From the NCBI GenBank assembly GCA_963576785.1, contig OY756151.1, positions 682,001 through 746,000 of the forward strand: a DNA stretch of 64,000 nucleotides, read 5' to 3'. The position numbers and the translations under genes are program-made. The notes under the pieces were generated by a model. That model made no database searches and was not told the DNA's origin. It worked only from the letters and a program-made list of their open reading frames with translations. The DNA is from Chlorophyllum brunneum (Eukaryota > Basidiomycota > Agaricomycetes > Agaricales > Agaricaceae). Below, one piece after another: positions 11,242 to 23,781 of the stretch (position 1 is the first letter of the stretch; every line of letters begins with the position of its first letter).

Positions 11242-12341
11242 AAGCTTTGATACAGCCCATCCACTCCTTATCACTTTTTCCTCCATACCTCCCACCCCCT
11301 TCGTTCCAATATCCCCAGAGTTGGTTTCATTTTTTTCTTCCAGGGCACCACGCTCAATTTAGTCCGTCCTGCCCTCTTATTTATGCCGCCAGTGTTTTGG
11401 AAACAGAAATTTCAGTTTCTTCTATGAGTTACACAGCTCTTTCATTTCGCCATATAGTTCTACTGGTACATCTGGAACAATACCAGTACAGGTGTGGAAC
11501 GAGGTCGGCATAGCGGACTGTAAGGGGAGATCTACATCGGTCACGTGTGTCACACGCACAAATTGACAGGCGCTAGTGCTATTGTTAGCTATCATGACAA
11601 TTGACCCTGATAAACTTGGTCCCTCTAACCCAAACAATAACAAAAACCTGGCCTAACGACAGCGCTTTGTTCTTTTTAACATTCCGTGGCCTGTGTCTAT
11701 TGTCCTGAAACCTGTTTCCGCTTTCTTGCCCGGATTTTGGCTCTTTTTCCCTCTCGAATTGGACATAAAAGGACTGGCTTTCCCGGTGTCCGGCTCTTTC
11801 CTTGTCTTCGTGGTTCATTTCATATAACCATCAGTAACTATACTCACAGCTCCAGGTCAGGGCTATGTCAATATGCTCGCAACATGCGGTACAGGCGGCA
11901 CAGGGATTCAATTGGGCCAATAGGGTCGACCGGTCGCATCAACTGTGGGCAGAACCACACGTCACAACTTCTCTTTGGGCCCTTCCATTCGGGGTTTTAC
12001 CAATGTTTGGTGTACCTGTGGCTCAGTTGGCACCTTCGCTTGGACACCACGAGGCAGGGTCGGCGATGAAATCAATGAATGAAACAGCTTTGATCCTTGT
12101 ACACACAGCGCCTCGTGATTTCTTTGGTGGGCTAGCGTGCACGATCGTGCACGCATCAAAGCACTGCTTGTGACTCGTTCGAAAGGGTGGCTCGCACCAC
12201 GCTTTTGTTTGTGTTATAAACGAAGTACACTATTTCTTCCCTCTGCCCCTTTGTCTCTTCCCGACAACCATCATTAACCTCAAACTCTGAGCAGCGCTCT
12301 TCTTTCCGCCTTCTAACCTCTCTCCACTACGAGTTACAAAG
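11242..12341. other. 1.1-kb intergenic stretch; pyrimidine-rich leader at its end
   Basis: No gene recognised. The last 100 bases (about 12235-12340) are rich in CT runs, a common feature of fungal 5' leaders and core promoters, and lead into the ATG at 12342. Confidence 0.4.
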
Positions 12342-13473
12342 ATGTCTTCGGGGAATTCATCCGATCCTTACGCGGCCATAAGGGCACTTCTTTTGCCATC
12401 TGGCTACGTACCACCGCAGCCCCAGGTGACCAACAGTGACCTATCCGATTCCGATATCAGTACCGATGAGGAGGATTCTGATTTCGATGATTTTGAGGAT
12501 GAAGATATCGATCTGGAATCTGATGATGACGACTCCAACAGGGGAGTCGGAACAGCTATACGAATGCTCGAATAGTGAGCCTTCCTTTTTTCTTCCTTAC
12601 CACCACTGACTTTGTGCGATGGACAGCCCCTCCGCTCCTTCCTCCACTCTCAGCCTTGTAGTCGCTGCTCCTCGTGCCGTGGAAAACTCCACCCTACCCT
12701 CTCCAACACCCACCACTCTGCCTTTGAACCCGAATCCTGGCCCCGTATCGCAACCGCCATCACCGCCATACCTTGAATCTCAGAGGTTGATGGACAATTT
12801 CTTGGCAGTGGCGTGGCTCGTCATCGAGTCCTATCTGGTGGCGTACGATGAAGCTTATGCCCCCGAAGAGAGAAACTGGGTGATAAACGATTCTCGTAAC
12901 TACCGTCCTCAACGATCACTCTTGGACCACATTCTCCGCGACCTCCCCGCTGCCTTCGTCCCATTGTGTGACTTTGTGGATGTCTATAATATAATGTTCC
13001 CGGACATGACCTACCCCACGCCATCCATGCCATTGAGCTTCCCTCTTACGTCTATTGATTGGACCATCCCCCCAGGCTCGTTGCCACCTATTACCCCGAC
13101 TCTGAACGCAGCGCCAGCGTCCACAGCGAACAAAGGCCCCGACTGGAGAGCCAAGGCAGAGCTTCATAATATAATACAACTTATTGGGCAGGTGCCCACC
13201 AACGATGCGGTCATTGCAATTCCTCGTCGCCGTTCAGCCCTGCATCCCCCTGGTATGGTGCAGCCTCGGGCACCACGCCTCAGGAGCGTGACCAGGGTAA
13301 TGAAGCCTTTGCCCAGACGAATCCGATCGGCTGAGGCATCGTCGCAGGCAAATATCGTTGGGTTTGTGACACAGGCTGCAGCAGGCGTTGGATCCGTGAT
13401 CGCTAGTGGTATAAAGAGGCTGAGGGATGAGTTCGACGAGGGAGGGGGTTCAAAGAGGATGAGGATTTTTTAG
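12342..13473 (+). CDS. unrecognised protein with acidic N-terminus (2 exons)
   Basis: Exons 12342-12574 and 12627-13473 join in phase (GTGAGC donor, GACAG acceptor) to 359 residues; the upstream frame would otherwise stop in a TAG that overlaps the donor. Residues about 28-70 are almost entirely Asp/Glu/Ser (DEEDSDFDDFEDEDIDLESD), followed by a Pro/Ser-rich linker. A more ordered segment of about 110 residues follows (FLAVAWLVIESYLVAYDEAY, then LLDHILRDLPAAFVPLCDFV). The C-terminus is basic-acidic with KRLRDEF and KRMR, possibly a nuclear signal. I do not recognise the family and assign no function. The joined frame and the composition argue that it is a real gene, perhaps chromatin- or nucleolus-associated. 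Confidence 0.6.
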
Positions 13474-15554
13474 GAATTATTTTAAGAGCTTTTTTTCGTG
13501 GATGCTGCCAACTTCTTTTCCGTTCATCCGTTCATCTCCTTTCATCCTTTAATTACCTTAGCTTAACGTTATACCCCATTGGAATGCCCGGCCTATATCG
13601 TACTTTGACCGCTTTGCCAGTCGCCCTTTAAGCTTTGGCATTATACATCCCCATGCGATTCGAGAGGGTAAACTCACCTTCCCCGTGTTGTTGTGGGAAA
13701 TGCATCTCCGTGATGAGCGGATAGGAGTGACGATCTGGTCGAAGACAGGGAAATTGCAGCTGTTCAGCTTTTGCTGTAAACTTCGGGGACAATCGAGCAT
13801 GTAATGAACCAAAATGAAGCAACCATCAATAGCGAAACATGGATACCTCAGGGGATCATATTGCCAGCAACCAGGAAACTCCCAGAATGAACTTGTGTTT
13901 GTTCATTTTCCCTTGAGGGCGTCGGCGTCTGTGTCCCATCCCGGATGAACATTTCAGCATTCGAAAATTAAGCACGTTGGTTCATCAAGTTGAAGTTTCA
14001 TTTTGCATGACTGTCTGTGCCTTGTGACTTACACTTACGTTTCCCTGGTTTTACGAGGGAGATCTGATTCGGGTGGGGAGAGGCTAGCAGCCTTAACTGG
14101 AATGTTGCAAGTTTCCACGAGACGTGCCGAAAACTTCTGGGTCTTACTGCCTTAGACAGTAGACGAACTTGCCCAGCTAGATGAACTTCCTACCGGCCCT
14201 CAAATGGTTGCTACCACGGTCAAACCTAGCGCTATCAAAATCTCAATCGGAGGTTGAAACGTCGCTACTATTTAGTAAGGCGCCAGCGTCTTGCACTGTC
14301 GTTATTAATAGTCGAATACCGACTAGACGTTCTTCCAGGTTGTCTGCATTGCAGCCAGAATTCGGATGCCCCAGAGGGGCGAATGGATCTAGTGTAAATT
14401 AAAGATCACAGTGTTCTTTTTCCGCGTTATCTCCCACCCTGGGCGAAATTTTGAGGGACTGGGACTCTTTGAGGATAAGGATGAATTGGAAGGCCAGAGG
14501 GAGACTTGGACTCGTAGATATCATAGGAGATGATGGGAACATCTCGACGCACAGATGAAGAGTGTCGCTATAGTGCCTGGCTGACAAGTAGTTTGTTAGT
14601 ATCTTGGATACATTCCGGCTCCGACCCAAGTGGAGTCGGTGACGTAACGAATGGGAAGTCCTGCTGGTCGTGCCCTGTCGGACATGTTCTAGCTCACTGG
14701 GTTATTTGTCGTTCGGCTATGCTCGCCCTTGTGTCATTTGGAAAAACATACTCGACTTCAGGTGCGATGCACCACATTGACAATGCCGCAGAGCGGTTCA
14801 TTCACTTGACTTGAGTAAAGCGGGGCACTCGGCGCCTCTTTGATATGGATTATCACCCTGATTTGCTATTCTCCAAATTCGTAAGTATTTTCGATCACGT
14901 CAACGGCTTTCCCTTAGAACTCCGGAAGCATGTTCGACCCGCATTCTCTGTCATGTCCCTAGCTCGATTCTGGAGAAAATGTTCTAGGTCCTTTGGGCAG
15001 TACCAGAGAAATCCTACGCCATCCGCTGGAAAAATTTCATATCCGAAGTTGAGCGCTGAGACAGCACAATGTGCAAGTTCAAGAACAAGAGATGCTGGTA
15101 ACCCCCTTGGGCGAATTTTTCCACAGCCAAATGAACACGATGACCACACACCACTCCAAATCAGGTTAAGAAATGAGGGACTAGGGCCTACTGAGGGTCA
15201 ATGATCTCTGATTCAATTGCCGCTATTGGATGGCGTTTTGCCGTCAAGCCCATCTTACGAGAAAACAACACATTCCCATGTTCATTAGGTTAGACTGAAC
15301 TCCGGTTGTACAACTCGCTTCTTTTATAGCGCTGGAAGTTTACGGATTGGTTATGGCTTCTTCACTACTACTTAGTTAAAACGGATCGCTGTTTATCTTC
15401 TGTTCGCTTTTGACCCCGCCCTCCTACTCAACTTGTGTGCCTATTCAAGCCCTTGGGTCTTGCTGCCTTCCTGAGGATTCCTATCCTTGTCGCTCTTTTA
15501 CCCTTCCTTTCGTTTGTTAGTGAAACTTCTCTGGTACCAAGTTAGTGGGACAAA
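13474..15554. other. 2.1-kb stretch without a supported gene
   Basis: Open frames up to 119 codons exist (for example 14845-15204) but none carries a motif or joins into an exon chain. The final 250 bases are T/C-rich and may be the leader of the membrane protein gene that starts at 15555. Confidence 0.4.
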
Positions 15555-16987
15555 ATGGCAGCGGATAAATTTCCGATAGATGCAGCGCAGGTTGTCGCGT
15601 TGTTCATGGAATGTATTTTCTATGGGTGGGCACTGGTTTTGCCGTAAATCAATGTCTTTACTGACCATTTTCCACGTCCATTTGGTTTTTGGCGATCGAA
15701 CAGTAAGTCAATCTGCCCATGAGCTGGGCAATCCCAAAATGACACACCATGGTACTAGGAATCTTCCTAGTGACATTTTTCGACTGTCTCCGAGTGTTGA
15801 CAATGATCGAGGGAAGGTTCAAAACCCCCAGTCATATTCACATTAAAATGGTCATTGCTGCAATTTCTATGTTCATTTTTGCATCTTTGGACGTCGCATT
15901 TCACCTGCGTCATAACCTCGACGCGTTCATCTCCTTCAAAGGAGACCCGATCGTGGAGTTTTCCAATACATCGAGCTGGATGAATGTCGTGAGTATGGGG
16001 TGCTATGTCGCGCAGACATTTGTGGGGGATAGTATTCTGGTATGCATCTTCTCGTTATGTTGAAACCTTCTGTAGTTCTCACCATGATTTTTTGTTGTAG
16101 TTGTACAGGTGTTGGATCATTTGGAGTCGGAGATGGTACATTGTTTTAGCTCCGGCAGCTTTCTGGTTAGCTGGTACCGGTTCGTCGTCTCGTTGATGCT
16201 TGGTCTTCACCAGCTAAATGGTGATTAGCATGTGGGGTCTTGACGATCTATACCGAGGCAACTTTAGGACATAACGCAGCGTTGCTCAACGCGTCAAACC
16301 TGATACCTTTCATCACGAGTATGCTTAGCTTGACACTGGTCACAAACCTATTAACAACTTGTAAGTTCTCTCCACGAGCCGCAAAGATTATCTGGCTGAG
16401 AAGGCTTATTGCTCGCCATAATTGCTCCGTAACGCATCTGTAGCCCTCATGGTATATCGTATCCAAGTTATCAGAAGAAGGTTGAAACACAAGTCGAACT
16501 CAACCACTTACACCCCTTTGACCAATGTGATGCGGCTGTTGATCGAGTCTGGACTGCTTTACACGTCGTCCATTGTCATCTTGTTCATCCTATACATGTC
16601 GTCAAACAATGCGCAGTATGGCGTTTCCGATGCGGTAAGCACTTGGCGATTATTTATCCTGCTACCTTGAGCTGATCCGTGACCAGGTTGTTCAGATCAT
16701 CGTGAGTCGCCTAGGGCTGTGTATCCATCCTTGTAGACGTTATAACCGTATTCCAGGGTATCACCTTTAACCTGATCATCACTCGGGTAGACCGTGGAGA
16801 GGCAACTCAACCGGCATCCCAGAACTTGCACACTGGAGCTACTGTCGCCTTACATACGATCAGCATCCAGACAACAGTTTCTCGCTTCGCTGATCCCGCC
16901 GACGCCCCGAAGGTGATCATCACAGGCGGAGACGTAGAAGCGCAGGAAGGGGGTAATAGTTGTAAAGAAGCTTGGAGGGCCTACTAG
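15555..16987 (+). CDS. seven-helix membrane protein, Agaricomycete family (possible frameshift at exon 1/2)
   Basis: Exon 1 (15555 to about 15624) encodes M-A-A-D-K-F-P-I-D then AAQVVALFMECIFYG. Later exons are 15759-16039, 16101-16173, 16229-16360, 16444-16634, 16687-16701 (15 nt) and 16757-16987. Together they would give 330 residues with seven hydrophobic helices. The FVGDSILLYRCWIIW block is typical of an expanded mushroom receptor-like family of unknown function. All junctions are clean except the first. Exon 2 needs one base from exon 1 after TAT, but the only GT donor (15626) leaves two. Either a one-base insertion has shifted the frame or the splice site is unusual, so the copy may be a recent pseudogene. 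Confidence 0.6.
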
Positions 16988-17217
16988 ATGTTTGAGCAGA
17001 GCTAGAATCGGTGGAGTAAGCGGTAGGACCTTGTAGATTGGAGAACCGGGACTTGGCCTGTACATTTATACACTGTCATTACTATTCGTTGCTCCTTTGT
17101 AGCTGGGGAGTACATACCTGCCGTTCCATATGCTGATGGCATTGAACTCCGGCCGTCCAGGTATTTCCCTTTATGGACGTTTTCCGGAGCATGGCCCATG
17201 ACGCGTGAGGGCCGCAA

Positions 17218-18172
17218 ATGGCAGACGTTGGTGTCCTCCACCTGCCCCATATTCTTCCTCCACAACCTTCTTGCATCCCCGACATGCCACCAGTACCTCC
17301 AGCAACACAACCTCTCAACGTCAAGCTACTTCTCATTGGCAACTCTTCCGTTGGAAAGTCGAGTTTACTGCTACGGTTCTCGGACGAACAATGGCTGCCT
17401 GAAGACGAGAGCAGCGCGACGATCGGTGTCGACTTTCGTGTGCGCCATGACTTTCATCAACAGCTCGAAAGTGTTATCTGACTATATTGTCGCCTCAAGG
17501 TTCATAAAATGGAGGTGAAGGGAAAGAGAATTAAATTGAGCATCTGGGTAAGTAATCTCTTTTTACTCCACAAGGGAAGCAATGGTCTGAGATTATATCA
17601 AAGGATACTGCGGGCCAAGAACGATTCCGGACAATAACATCGTCATACTACCGTGGTGCACAGGGCATTATACTTGGTACGCCCAACAACACATTACTAC
17701 ACCTCCATTATTGACCGTCTACCTTTCAGTGTATGATGTCTCGAATCGCGAGACCTTCGACGCCCTACCACGCTGGTACAGTGAACTCGAAACCTACGTC
17801 TCCAGCTCAGTTATCAAGATCCTCGTTGGCAACAAAGTGGACAAGGTTGCTACCACTTTCCATTTCAAAAAAAAACAGTCCGTATTGACCCACCTTCAGG
17901 AATTTTCAAGACAGGTCACCACTAGTGAAGGACAACAGTTTGCTGAGCGAATGGGCTCCCTCTTCATAGAAGCGTCCGCAAAGACCGCATTGGGAGTGAA
18001 AGAAGTATTCACCGAAGTAGTCGAAAAGATTCTCGACACACCTGAACTTTGGGGCAACACTGCAAAAGGACATAATACGAGTAACGGGAACGGTGGAATG
18101 CCTGGTGGAGTGCAGATATTGGACCTTCGAGCAGACAATGCTTCGACACAAGACAGCAGTTGTGCGTGCTGA
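17218..18172 (+). CDS. Rab-family small GTPase, Rab18-like (5 exons)
   Basis: Exons 17218-17439, 17500-17547, 17604-17676, 17730-17845 and 17900-18172 join to 243 residues; starting at the in-frame ATG 17284 would give 221, closer to the usual length. GTPase motifs are complete: P-loop GNSSVGKSS, switch I Thr in [19 protein letters not shown] and EASAK. The C-terminus is C-A-C, a doubly prenylatable Rab ending. Residues around [20 protein letters not shown] resemble Rab18, which acts on ER and lipid-droplet membranes; that subgroup assignment is tentative. Intron 4 (17846-17899, 54 nt) keeps the frame open, so retention would insert 18 residues. A decayed copy of exon 4 lies at about 21.6 kb. 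Confidence 0.88.
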
Positions 18173-18490
18173 ACTCAAGGTCCGGCCTCGTGGCTCACGC
18201 ACATGCTGGTCAATCGCACCACTTGTACTCATCGAGACAGTCTCACACGGCTTATACTACAGTGCACCTGTATATCATCCGTTACCCACCAAATACCCTA
18301 ATTATGTCTATATTGAGAACTGCACTGACAGGAACCCGCCAACTCTTTTTTTGGAAATTGAGTTACTAGGAATACATAATATGGTGGAAAATAATGTGTT
18401 AGGAAATCTCTGAATAATGGCGTATATTACCAGATCGAGAAGTCTGGTATCCGGCTGCAAAACCTTGAAGTCGACCGGCAAGCGTGGTTC

Positions 18491-20177
18491 TCAAACCGGA
18501 CCCAACTCGAGATACGAATCGTGAGTCGTGTTGGATTTGGGCCTGAGGTCAGCTGGACTTGATGCCTCTGCGAACCGCGTAACAGATGCTTCACCAGGAC
18601 TATTCGAGTTCACACTTGGGTAAGTGTGTTTGGTCATCGAGCTAGCAGTGACTGGTGAACGAAGGACCGAAGTAAATACAGGCCCAAGCATCTCTACCCG
18701 TGCTGGATTCGGAGATGGATCCTCATAGTATATACGCTGGTTCAGGAGGACCAAGAAGCTGTTGCTGTACCTAGAGATTGCCGAGGTGAGCCGATGAAAC
18801 GGAATATCTGGACACTCAGAGTACGAACAATTTCCCGATGATGTATCCGCTACTCGTTTGAGCATCAGTAACAATGGAATTATGAATTTAATGGCGAGTG
18901 CTGACCCAATTACGTGTATACTAGAGAGCTGTTCGTTGTTAGCCTCAAGATAGGCACGGTATAGGTGAATAATAACTCACTGGAGGTGCAACTGCCGGGA
19001 TGAAGAACACGAGGACAGTCACCAATGCAACAGCCGCTGTATTATAGTATCTCAATAGGTGCAGTCAACTAACAAAGTATGTGACTTACTGGTCAAAATG
19101 TTCGTCTCGAGGGTGATGAGAAGAAGGCGTTGGATTGCCACCATGACATTTGAGCTGAGAGGTTGAGATCGAAACTTTATCAACTAAGAACACCAATAGT
19201 GAGAACTCATTCAGCACTCCTTGTGGCGTGACGCACTAGGTATATCATAGAGGACGCGATGAGGATGTCTGTAGCGACACTTGGCCATAGCCAGAGCTGC
19301 GAGCGAGGGTTGAGTGAGTAAATTCGTCAGTGTTTGTTGAGGCAAGCTAACCATAACCGGAACGTAAAAACCGGGTTTAATATTTGGTATCGTCTTCACG
19401 ACACGATCCTATAGTGTTGTGCTTTAACACCACCACGCCGGAAAACAAGCGGATTACACACATAGATCCCGACCAGCATTCCATTGACGCCACCAACAAG
19501 AGCAAGCTGAGTATCCTGAATCAGATATTTCCAGAGCACGTACATGAGGGCCAACTCACGAAAGCAATAATAGCTGGGATGATTCTCCACTTACTCAGAA
19601 CCCTGACCCTCCAACAGTAAACCATTTGAACGATGAAAGCGATTATTCCGTCCATGAATGGTGAGTCAATACTATCGACACCAAATTCGAGGAAGGCTTC
19701 GTAGTTACCGAAATTGTAGATAAACCAGTTGAAGGCGTCTACCATTGTCATGATGGTCTGGATGGTATCAAGTATGAAGAGGAGGTGAACTTGTTGGAAT
19801 GGTATTCAGTAGACGAAATCACATTTTTCGAGGTCAGACTCACCAATTATTTGTAGGAATTTCTTGTCTCTGCTCGCCACATGAGTGCAATATATAGCTA
19901 GATTCCGATGAGAAAACAAATGACATGGAGAAAATCCACTAACTCACAATATTGCATGATCAGAATACCGAAAAGCCACCAGTTAAGAATAATGCCAATT
20001 AGCTGTAAAGGGTCCTTGAGCAGGTAGATGAATTGATGATTGTATATAACACACTGGGGGACCTGTTCTATCACTTTAGCTTGAGTAACGCATTATAGAT
20101 CGGTAAAAAAAGTTCAGAACTCACTTCAGCGCATTATTTTTCGCTGAGTCTGAAAGTTGGCTCGCACCAAAGGCCAT
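18491..20177 (-). CDS. DUF6534 multi-pass membrane protein A (12 exons)
   Basis: Exons in transcript order: 20177-20125, 20073-20055, 20002-19948, 19897-19844, 19789-19560, 19506-19462, 19408-19352, 19296-19237, 19183-19090, 19036-18981, 18928-18906 and 18770-18491. They sum to 1026 nt, 341 residues, all in phase. Seven hydrophobic stretches are visible. Landmarks typical of the DUF6534 family: GPPLIGIILNWWLFG at the N-terminus (made only with the 19-nt exon 2), FILDTIQTIMTMVDAF, DILIASSMIYL and YSNSFLVLLNQRIYYED before a Ser-rich cytoplasmic tail. Function of the family is unknown. Tail to tail with the Rab gene. A TATATA at 20245-20250 lies about 65 bases upstream of the ATG. Two paralogues follow at 22.1 and 30.5 kb. 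Confidence 0.85.
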
Positions 20178-21599
20178 TGTGTGTGTTGCGTTACGATAGT
20201 TCACAGGGATACAGATATTGGAAAGATCCCGCTCCAATGACCCTTATATAAGGTGACCGTATGGGGAGATTCAGCTTGGGGTATGAAACAATTAGGAGAG
20301 GTCCAAATTAAACCTGACATAACTTCTGGATTTGGTGAGGAGTCTTCTCACCTGAACAAGAATCTATTTGATTGGGGTTTCTGCGGAATGACAAGCATCG
20401 AATTCCAGCACACTGCACTGCAGACTGTTCGGCTCGTGGAGTACTGCTTGGCACACGTTGTTTAGTATCATCGCAACGCTGATATAGACACTGATTGGGG
20501 CGAGTGGGCGGGTGATGCGGGTGATCTCGAGCCCTCGGGGACTATCGGTCAAGGACCTTTGATTGCCACCATTTCATCGGAAGGTCGAGATCGAGCATAC
20601 AGTACAAATTCACAGGCGCCTCGAATAGCCTGATGTCGTTCGCCCACCTTTGATGAAGAGTCTGGTATAAGAAGAGACCAAGAGGGAATGGTGTCCGAGG
20701 AAGGGCGAGCATCGAGTGATAAATATTTTGGCGCGCGACTGTCAATCGAACCAGAGCCTTGGGAAGAAGAACAAAGCGCTGCCATATCCCCATACACGCA
20801 AGTATTTTAGACACTGTCACTAGTGGCGGGCATATGATGCATCGCATTCCTATCAGCGGACCCGATGTTGGGGCTTGACGAGGATGTGGGGGTCGATTCC
20901 ATCACAGCCCAAGATTGAGTATGTTCACGATATGAATAAGGGGTGTTCGCTGGGGTGCGAGACGATGCCCATGAGCCAGGTTCACCAGAAGGCAGTAGAA
21001 TCAACATCCTTATACGATAGACGCTGAAGGTGCCCTCGGCTCCCCACTCTCATGCATCATGCATCATGGCTGTGGGGTGATGCATTGATGACCGGTGGTC
21101 GCCTCTCTATCGTGGATGGCTTCTTCCGTCCCATGAGGATACAAGGACTTAAAGATCGCATTACAATGATTGTTAGAGTTGGTTCACACTCGTTCTTATC
21201 TAGGCGACCCGGTTTCTCCTTTTATAAGTTACCTTTAAGACCTTCTCCGCTCCCCTTGTTTTCCTGTTAAATTCCTTCATACTGCCAAGTTAATCATGAG
21301 CCTACACGCACCTGAGCTATGAGCCACATATCAAACCATTTCAGTGATAACCAAATCTCGTTGACACTGAAGTGAGCACGACATGACTATCCTGATATCC
21401 TGTATTTGACAGATTCGGTACGAAGCGCCCAGTTCTCATCATAGTCATAGTTCAAACGCTCACCGACTAGTCGTTCCACTTTGTGCCTAAGCTCCCGATG
21501 TATTTGTGAACTCGTCGAACATTATGGTCACCCGATTTCTGGTCCACAGAGTATATCTTTGGTGCGACTACCGGTGCATTATTGTTCCTTCCATTCCTG
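20178..21599. other. 1.4-kb intergenic region within the duplicated area
   Basis: Promoter side of DUF6534 gene A. Frames of 60-100 codons on the minus strand (20542-20847 and 20807-21007) overlap in different frames and show no family motif. No gene is claimed. Confidence 0.35.
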
Positions 21600-21780
21600 T
21601 CTTCCGCCCAGTGTACGATGCCCCAAAACCTGAGACATTCGATGCTCTACCACGCTGGTACGGTGAACTGAAACTTATATCTCCAGCCACGGGCCGAATA
21701 TTGGGGTTGTCTATCTTGTCGCCGACGAGGCGTACTAGTTATTTACTTCATGAACTTGTACTCATCGGGACAAACCTCAG
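21600..21780 (+). pseudogene. decayed partial copy of the Rab gene (exon 4 region)
   Basis: From about 21611 the sequence encodes V-Y-D-A-P-K-P-E-T-F then DALPRWYGELKLIS, matching [20 protein letters not shown] of the intact Rab exon 4 at 17730. The piece is even preceded by a CCCAG resembling the original acceptor. The P-loop and switch exons are absent, the NKVD motif is lost and the frame soon ends. Short stretches after it (near 21755-21800 and 21890-21950) resemble the Rab 3' flank at 18220-18380, including a shared CTAGGAATACA word. It marks one end of a segmental duplication that also carried the DUF6534 gene. Confidence 0.8.
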
Positions 21781-22061
21781 ATCGCTGATCCTATGGTACG
21801 CTTGTATATTGTCCGTTCCCCGTTACTTCTTAGACACTTGATTTTACACGGCCACACCCAATCATGTATTTAAATAGAACCCCGCGCTTACAGGAACCCG
21901 TTACTAACTTTTGTCAGGAATACAGCAACTAGGAATACACAAAATGAAAGGGAATGTCTCTGAACAATTTGATACTTCAGGAGCAGAGTTCGAAAGTCGG
22001 ATCATTGAAACCGGTTGAAGTCCAACCCCAAAACCCGAAAGTCCGCCCGCAAGTATAATCG

Positions 22062-23781
22062 TCAGCGTGTTCGTTTCGGCGGACTCAACTCAATATACGA
22101 TTCATCGCCCAGTTTGGGTTTGGTCTTGATATCAGCCTGAGGTGGTCCCTCGGCGAACCGCATAACAGATACTTCACCAACACTACTCGTGTTCACATTA
22201 ATCTGTACGGGCGAGTGGACAGTGTCGGATGTTCGGATGGCCGAGGTAAATCTAGTCCCCAGTTCTTCTGTTCCTGCATGATTCTGGGCTGAATTCTCAT
22301 AGTAGATTCGTTGATTCAGGAGGACCATGAAACTGTTGGTATATCTAGGGAATGCTGAGGTGAGTCGATGAGCCTTGGTATTTGGATGTTCAGAGAACGA
22401 ACAATTTTCCGATGATATACCCGCTACGTTTGGGTATTAGTAACAAGGGAATTATGTATCTAACGATGGGCACTGACCCAGCTGAGTGAATGCTCGTGAG
22501 CTATTCTGCCGTCAGACCCGGGAAGGACGCGCGGATGAGGCCATGTCAAGAACTCACCGGAGGTGCGGCTGCCGGGATCAAAAATACAAGGACGGTTGCC
22601 AGTGCAACAGCCGCTAGATTAAAATGCCTTAGTGGGTGTATTCAACTAACAGTTAGGTTATGTGAATTACTGGTCAAGATGTTCGTCTCGAGGGTGATGA
22701 TAAGAAGGCGTTTCAATGTCATCATAACGTTCGAGCTCAGGGGCTGAGACCGAAGCTTCAGCAACTAAGAGCAAAAAAGGAGAAAACTCAGCATTCAGCA
22801 CTCCTTTGGTGCTAGTAGGGACGACACACTAGATATGTCATAGAAAATGCAATGAGGATGTCTGTGGCGACGCTTGACCATAGCCAGAGCTGCGAATGAA
22901 GATTGCGTGAGCACAGCTATCAGTATTTGCTGAGAAATAGCTAACCATGACCGAAACATAAAAACTGGGTTTGATATTTGGTATGGTCCTCGCAACACGA
23001 TCCTATAGGGTTGTTGTGCTTTAGCGCCACCAGGCTGAAGAACAAGCGGAATGCACACATAGATCCCGACCACCATTCCATTGACACCACCAAGAAGAGC
23101 AAGCTAAACAACCCGAATCAGATAGTTTCAGAGCACGGAGCACGTATATGAGGGCCAACTCACGAAAGCAATGATAGCTGGGAGAACCCTCCACCCACTT
23201 AGTATATTGATCCTCCAACAATAAACTATCTGAACGACGAAAGCGATTATTCCGTCCATGACCGGTGAATCGATGCCCTGAACACCAAAGTCGAGGAAGG
23301 TTTCGTAGTTGCCGAAATTGTAGATGAACCAGTGAAAGGCGTCTACCATCGTCATGATGGTCTGGACGGTATCAAGTATGAAGAGGAAGTGAACTTGTTG
23401 GAATGATATTCAGGAGACGAAACCGCAGGTGTTGGGGTCAAACTCACCAAGCACTTGTAGAACTTTCTTGTCTCTGCTCGCTACGCGATTGCAATACATA
23501 ACTAGGTTTCGATAAGAAACCGGACAACATAGAGGAAATACGATGACTCACAATATTGCATGATCAGAATACCAAAGAGCCACCAATTCAGAACAATGCC
23601 GACTAGCTGCAAAAAAATCTTGAGCAACTAGATAAACCAAGGATTGTATACAACAGACCGGGGGACCCGTTCTATCACTTTAGCTTGAGCGAGTGCATCA
23701 TTAATCGCCGGAGAGGGTCGGTGCTCACTTTAGCGCATTGTTTTTCTGCGAGTCTGGAGATTGGTTCTGACCCAAGGCCAT
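22062..23781 (-). CDS. DUF6534 multi-pass membrane protein B (12 exons)
   Basis: Exons in transcript order: 23781-23729, 23677-23659, 23606-23552, 23501-23448, 23393-23164, 23103-23059, 23002-22946, 22889-22830, 22764-22671, 22613-22558, 22500-22478 and 22344-22062. They total 1029 nt, 342 residues. The first eleven exons have the same lengths as in copy A (53, 19, 55, 54, 230, 45, 57, 60, 94, 56, 23), so gene structure is fully conserved. Family landmarks are present: GPPLVGIVLNWWLFG, FILDTVQTIMTMVDAF, DILIAFSMTYL and YTNSFMVLLNQRIYYE. No stop or frameshift was seen, so this copy is still maintained although the neighbouring Rab fragment has decayed. A TTATAAAA-type TATA box (minus strand, 23842-23849) lies about 60 bases before the ATG. 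Confidence 0.85.

Noticed and set aside
19991..20074. Continuous frame through the intron between exons 2 and 3 of DUF6534 A (VIEQVPQC...)
   Set aside because: Open only in copy A; copies B and C have stops in the same frame, while the spliced 19/22-nt exon gives the family motif in all three.
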